Part shown: positions 63,229 to 64,000 of the stretch, piece by piece
How positions within the stretch are numbered: position 1 is the first letter of the stretch
Layout of the letters: each line of letters starts with the position of its first letter
Made by a program: the position numbers and the translations under genes
Assembly: GCF_009664365.1 (NCBI RefSeq)
Contig: NZ_CP044310.1
Location: 4,467,001 to 4,531,000, forward strand
Reading direction: 5' to 3'
DNA: 64,000 bases
Source of the DNA: Paenibacillus xylanilyticus
GTDB taxonomy: Bacteria > Bacillota > Bacilli > Paenibacillales > Paenibacillaceae
The notes under the pieces: model-generated
The model's input: only the letters and a program-made list of their open reading frames with translations
What the model was told of the DNA's origin: nothing
Databases searched by the model: none

Positions 63229-63277
63229 GAAAAAGGAGTTCCAACACCGGATTCAACCGGTATAGGAACTCCTTTTT
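63229..63277. terminator. Strong bidirectional terminator before the MFS gene
   Basis: AAAAAGGAGTTCC pairs with GGAACTCCTTTTT, with ACCGG/CCGGT inside. It ends the MFS gene (minus, stop at 63282) and any transcript from the left. Confidence 0.93.
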
Positions 63278-63281
63278 ATGT

Positions 63282-64000
63282 TCATTTGGCAGGGGCTGTG
63301 CGATACGGTCTTCGCGATAACACAAAATGAACAACCGCGAGCCCGGCCATAACAACAGCACTTCCGATAAATGGAGCCGGGTGGCTGATGTGATCCCATA
63401 ACAACCCCGAAACGATGGGACCCACAACCATGCCGGACCCCTGAAGGGTGAGAAAAAATCCCCAGATAGCCCCTCGCTCCCCCTTCGGTATAAGAGTAGC
63501 CACGAAGGTATTCCAGGCAGGTAAAATCATGGCATAACTAACCCCTACCAACATGACGATGCCAAAAACAACCGGAATGGATGTAATGGACGCAAAGGCA
63601 AACAGACTTGCAGAGGCGAGTAAAAAGCCCATATGGAGAAATATCGATGTCCCGAATCGATCCACCATTTTACCCACTGGAAGCAGGGCAATCACTGTTA
63701 TTCCGCCGCCTGCGATTAACAGCAGACTATACAGGTTTGGTGAAATATGAAGGTCAGTTCGGGTATACAACGTAATAACCGGACTGAGAAGGCCTATAAC
63801 AAAGGACTGCATAAACAGGGCAGGATATACCAGCGGATTGACATTAAGCGTGCTGCGCACCCTCTGCAGGGTCCCCTGTACACTGTTTTTGAGCCTGATT
63901 AACGGTGTAAGCAGATGAGGCTTCGGTGGGTATTTGACCGCTTTTTTGGTCGTTTCCCCTCCTGTATGCTGTTGCTCTTCCAACACCACCCGTCCTGGTA
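63282..64000 (-). CDS. MFS transporter, N-terminal half missing at the right edge
   Basis: About 239 C-terminal residues are present, from the basic central loop (TTKKAVKYPPK and QRVRSTLNVNPL) through six hydrophobic helices ending in a short basic tail. Signatures are GKMVDRFGTS and VATLIPKGERGAIWGFFLTLQGSGMVVGPIVSGLL. The frame stays open to the right edge. The substrate cannot be inferred; the pattern fits multidrug-efflux members. Confidence 0.88.
   Translation of the reverse strand, partial: PGRVVLEEQQHTGGETTKKAVKYPPKPHLLTPLIRLKNSVQGTLQRVRSTLNVNPLVYPALFMQSFVIGLLSPVITLYTRTDLHISPNLYSLLLIAGGGITVIALLPVGKMVDRFGTSIFLHMGFLLASASLFAFASITSIPVVFGIVMLVGVSYAMILPAWNTFVATLIPKGERGAIWGFFLTLQGSGMVVGPIVSGLLWDHISHPAPFIGSAVVMAGLAVVHFVLSRRPYRTAPAK

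Noticed and set aside
1..64000. CRISPR arrays, tRNA or rRNA genes, transposases, prophage genes
   Set aside because: No regularly spaced repeats, no cloverleaf-like or rRNA-like sequence, and no transposase, integrase or phage structural frame were seen on reading both strands.

Overview
The window looks like a chromosomal segment of a Paenibacillus-type Firmicute. The evidence is the B. subtilis-like order rqcH(yloA) - Ca ATPase(yloB) - yicC(yloC) - remA - gmk - rpoZ - coaBC - priA, the Bacillales genes ylbF, ylbG, ylaN, yugN, ytxJ, acuA and ccpA, purine-rich Shine-Dalgarno sequences, many GTG/TTG starts, and LplA/LplB/YtcP-type sugar ABC components next to a membrane-bound AraC-type sensor. 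Genus is inferred from content, not from a search. I see no rRNA, tRNA, CRISPR array, transposase or prophage gene.

Layout. 1-12.4 kb: housekeeping block on the minus strand (priA cut by the left edge, coaBC, rpoZ, gmk, remA, yicC, a fused homocysteine methyltransferase/methylenetetrahydrofolate reductase, dapF, a Ca2+ P-type ATPase), then rqcH on the plus strand. 12.4-15 kb: a PHP phosphoesterase, a LysR regulator and an unknown gene. 15-27.8 kb: accessory glycan locus. It has a four-gene coupled minus-strand operon (GH29 fucosidase, CBM9-like protein, 884-residue transglutaminase-fold protein, GH18 enzyme), a divergent membrane AraC-type regulator, and a convergent ABC importer (permease, permease, lipoprotein) with a cre site and several palindromes upstream. 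27.8-32.3 kb: ylbG, ylbF, and an XPB-type helicase with a helicase-associated partner. 32.4-43.6 kb: M20 amidohydrolase, yugN, ftsW, an Asp23-family gene, a Ca2+/H+ exchanger, ylaN, an HPr-like protein without the catalytic histidine, an M29 aminopeptidase, a lipoprotein, a GAF-GGDEF diguanylate cyclase, and rpsD with a long leader. 43.7-53.4 kb: a class A PBP with two fibronectin-III domains, the divergent acsA/acuA pair with a consensus cre, mtnN, ccpA, ytxJ, a zinc-ribbon protein and a DJ-1/PfpI protein. 53.5-64 kb: ptsI with a fused EIICBA glucose-type permease, a CoA-binding protein, a MITE-like element, aroA, a rhodanese, aroK, gnd, an unknown gene, and an MFS transporter cut by the right edge.

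How the genes fit together. CcpA is encoded here and two good cre matches lie upstream of genes it would plausibly control: acsA and the glycan ABC importer. AcuA probably acetylates AcsA. The most interesting region is 15-27 kb. There, cytoplasmic glycosidases, a transglutaminase-fold enzyme with an active-looking domain, a degenerate second domain and a thioredoxin-like tail, and a dedicated importer suggest import and intracellular breakdown of a fucosylated glycan or glycopeptide. That function is inference.
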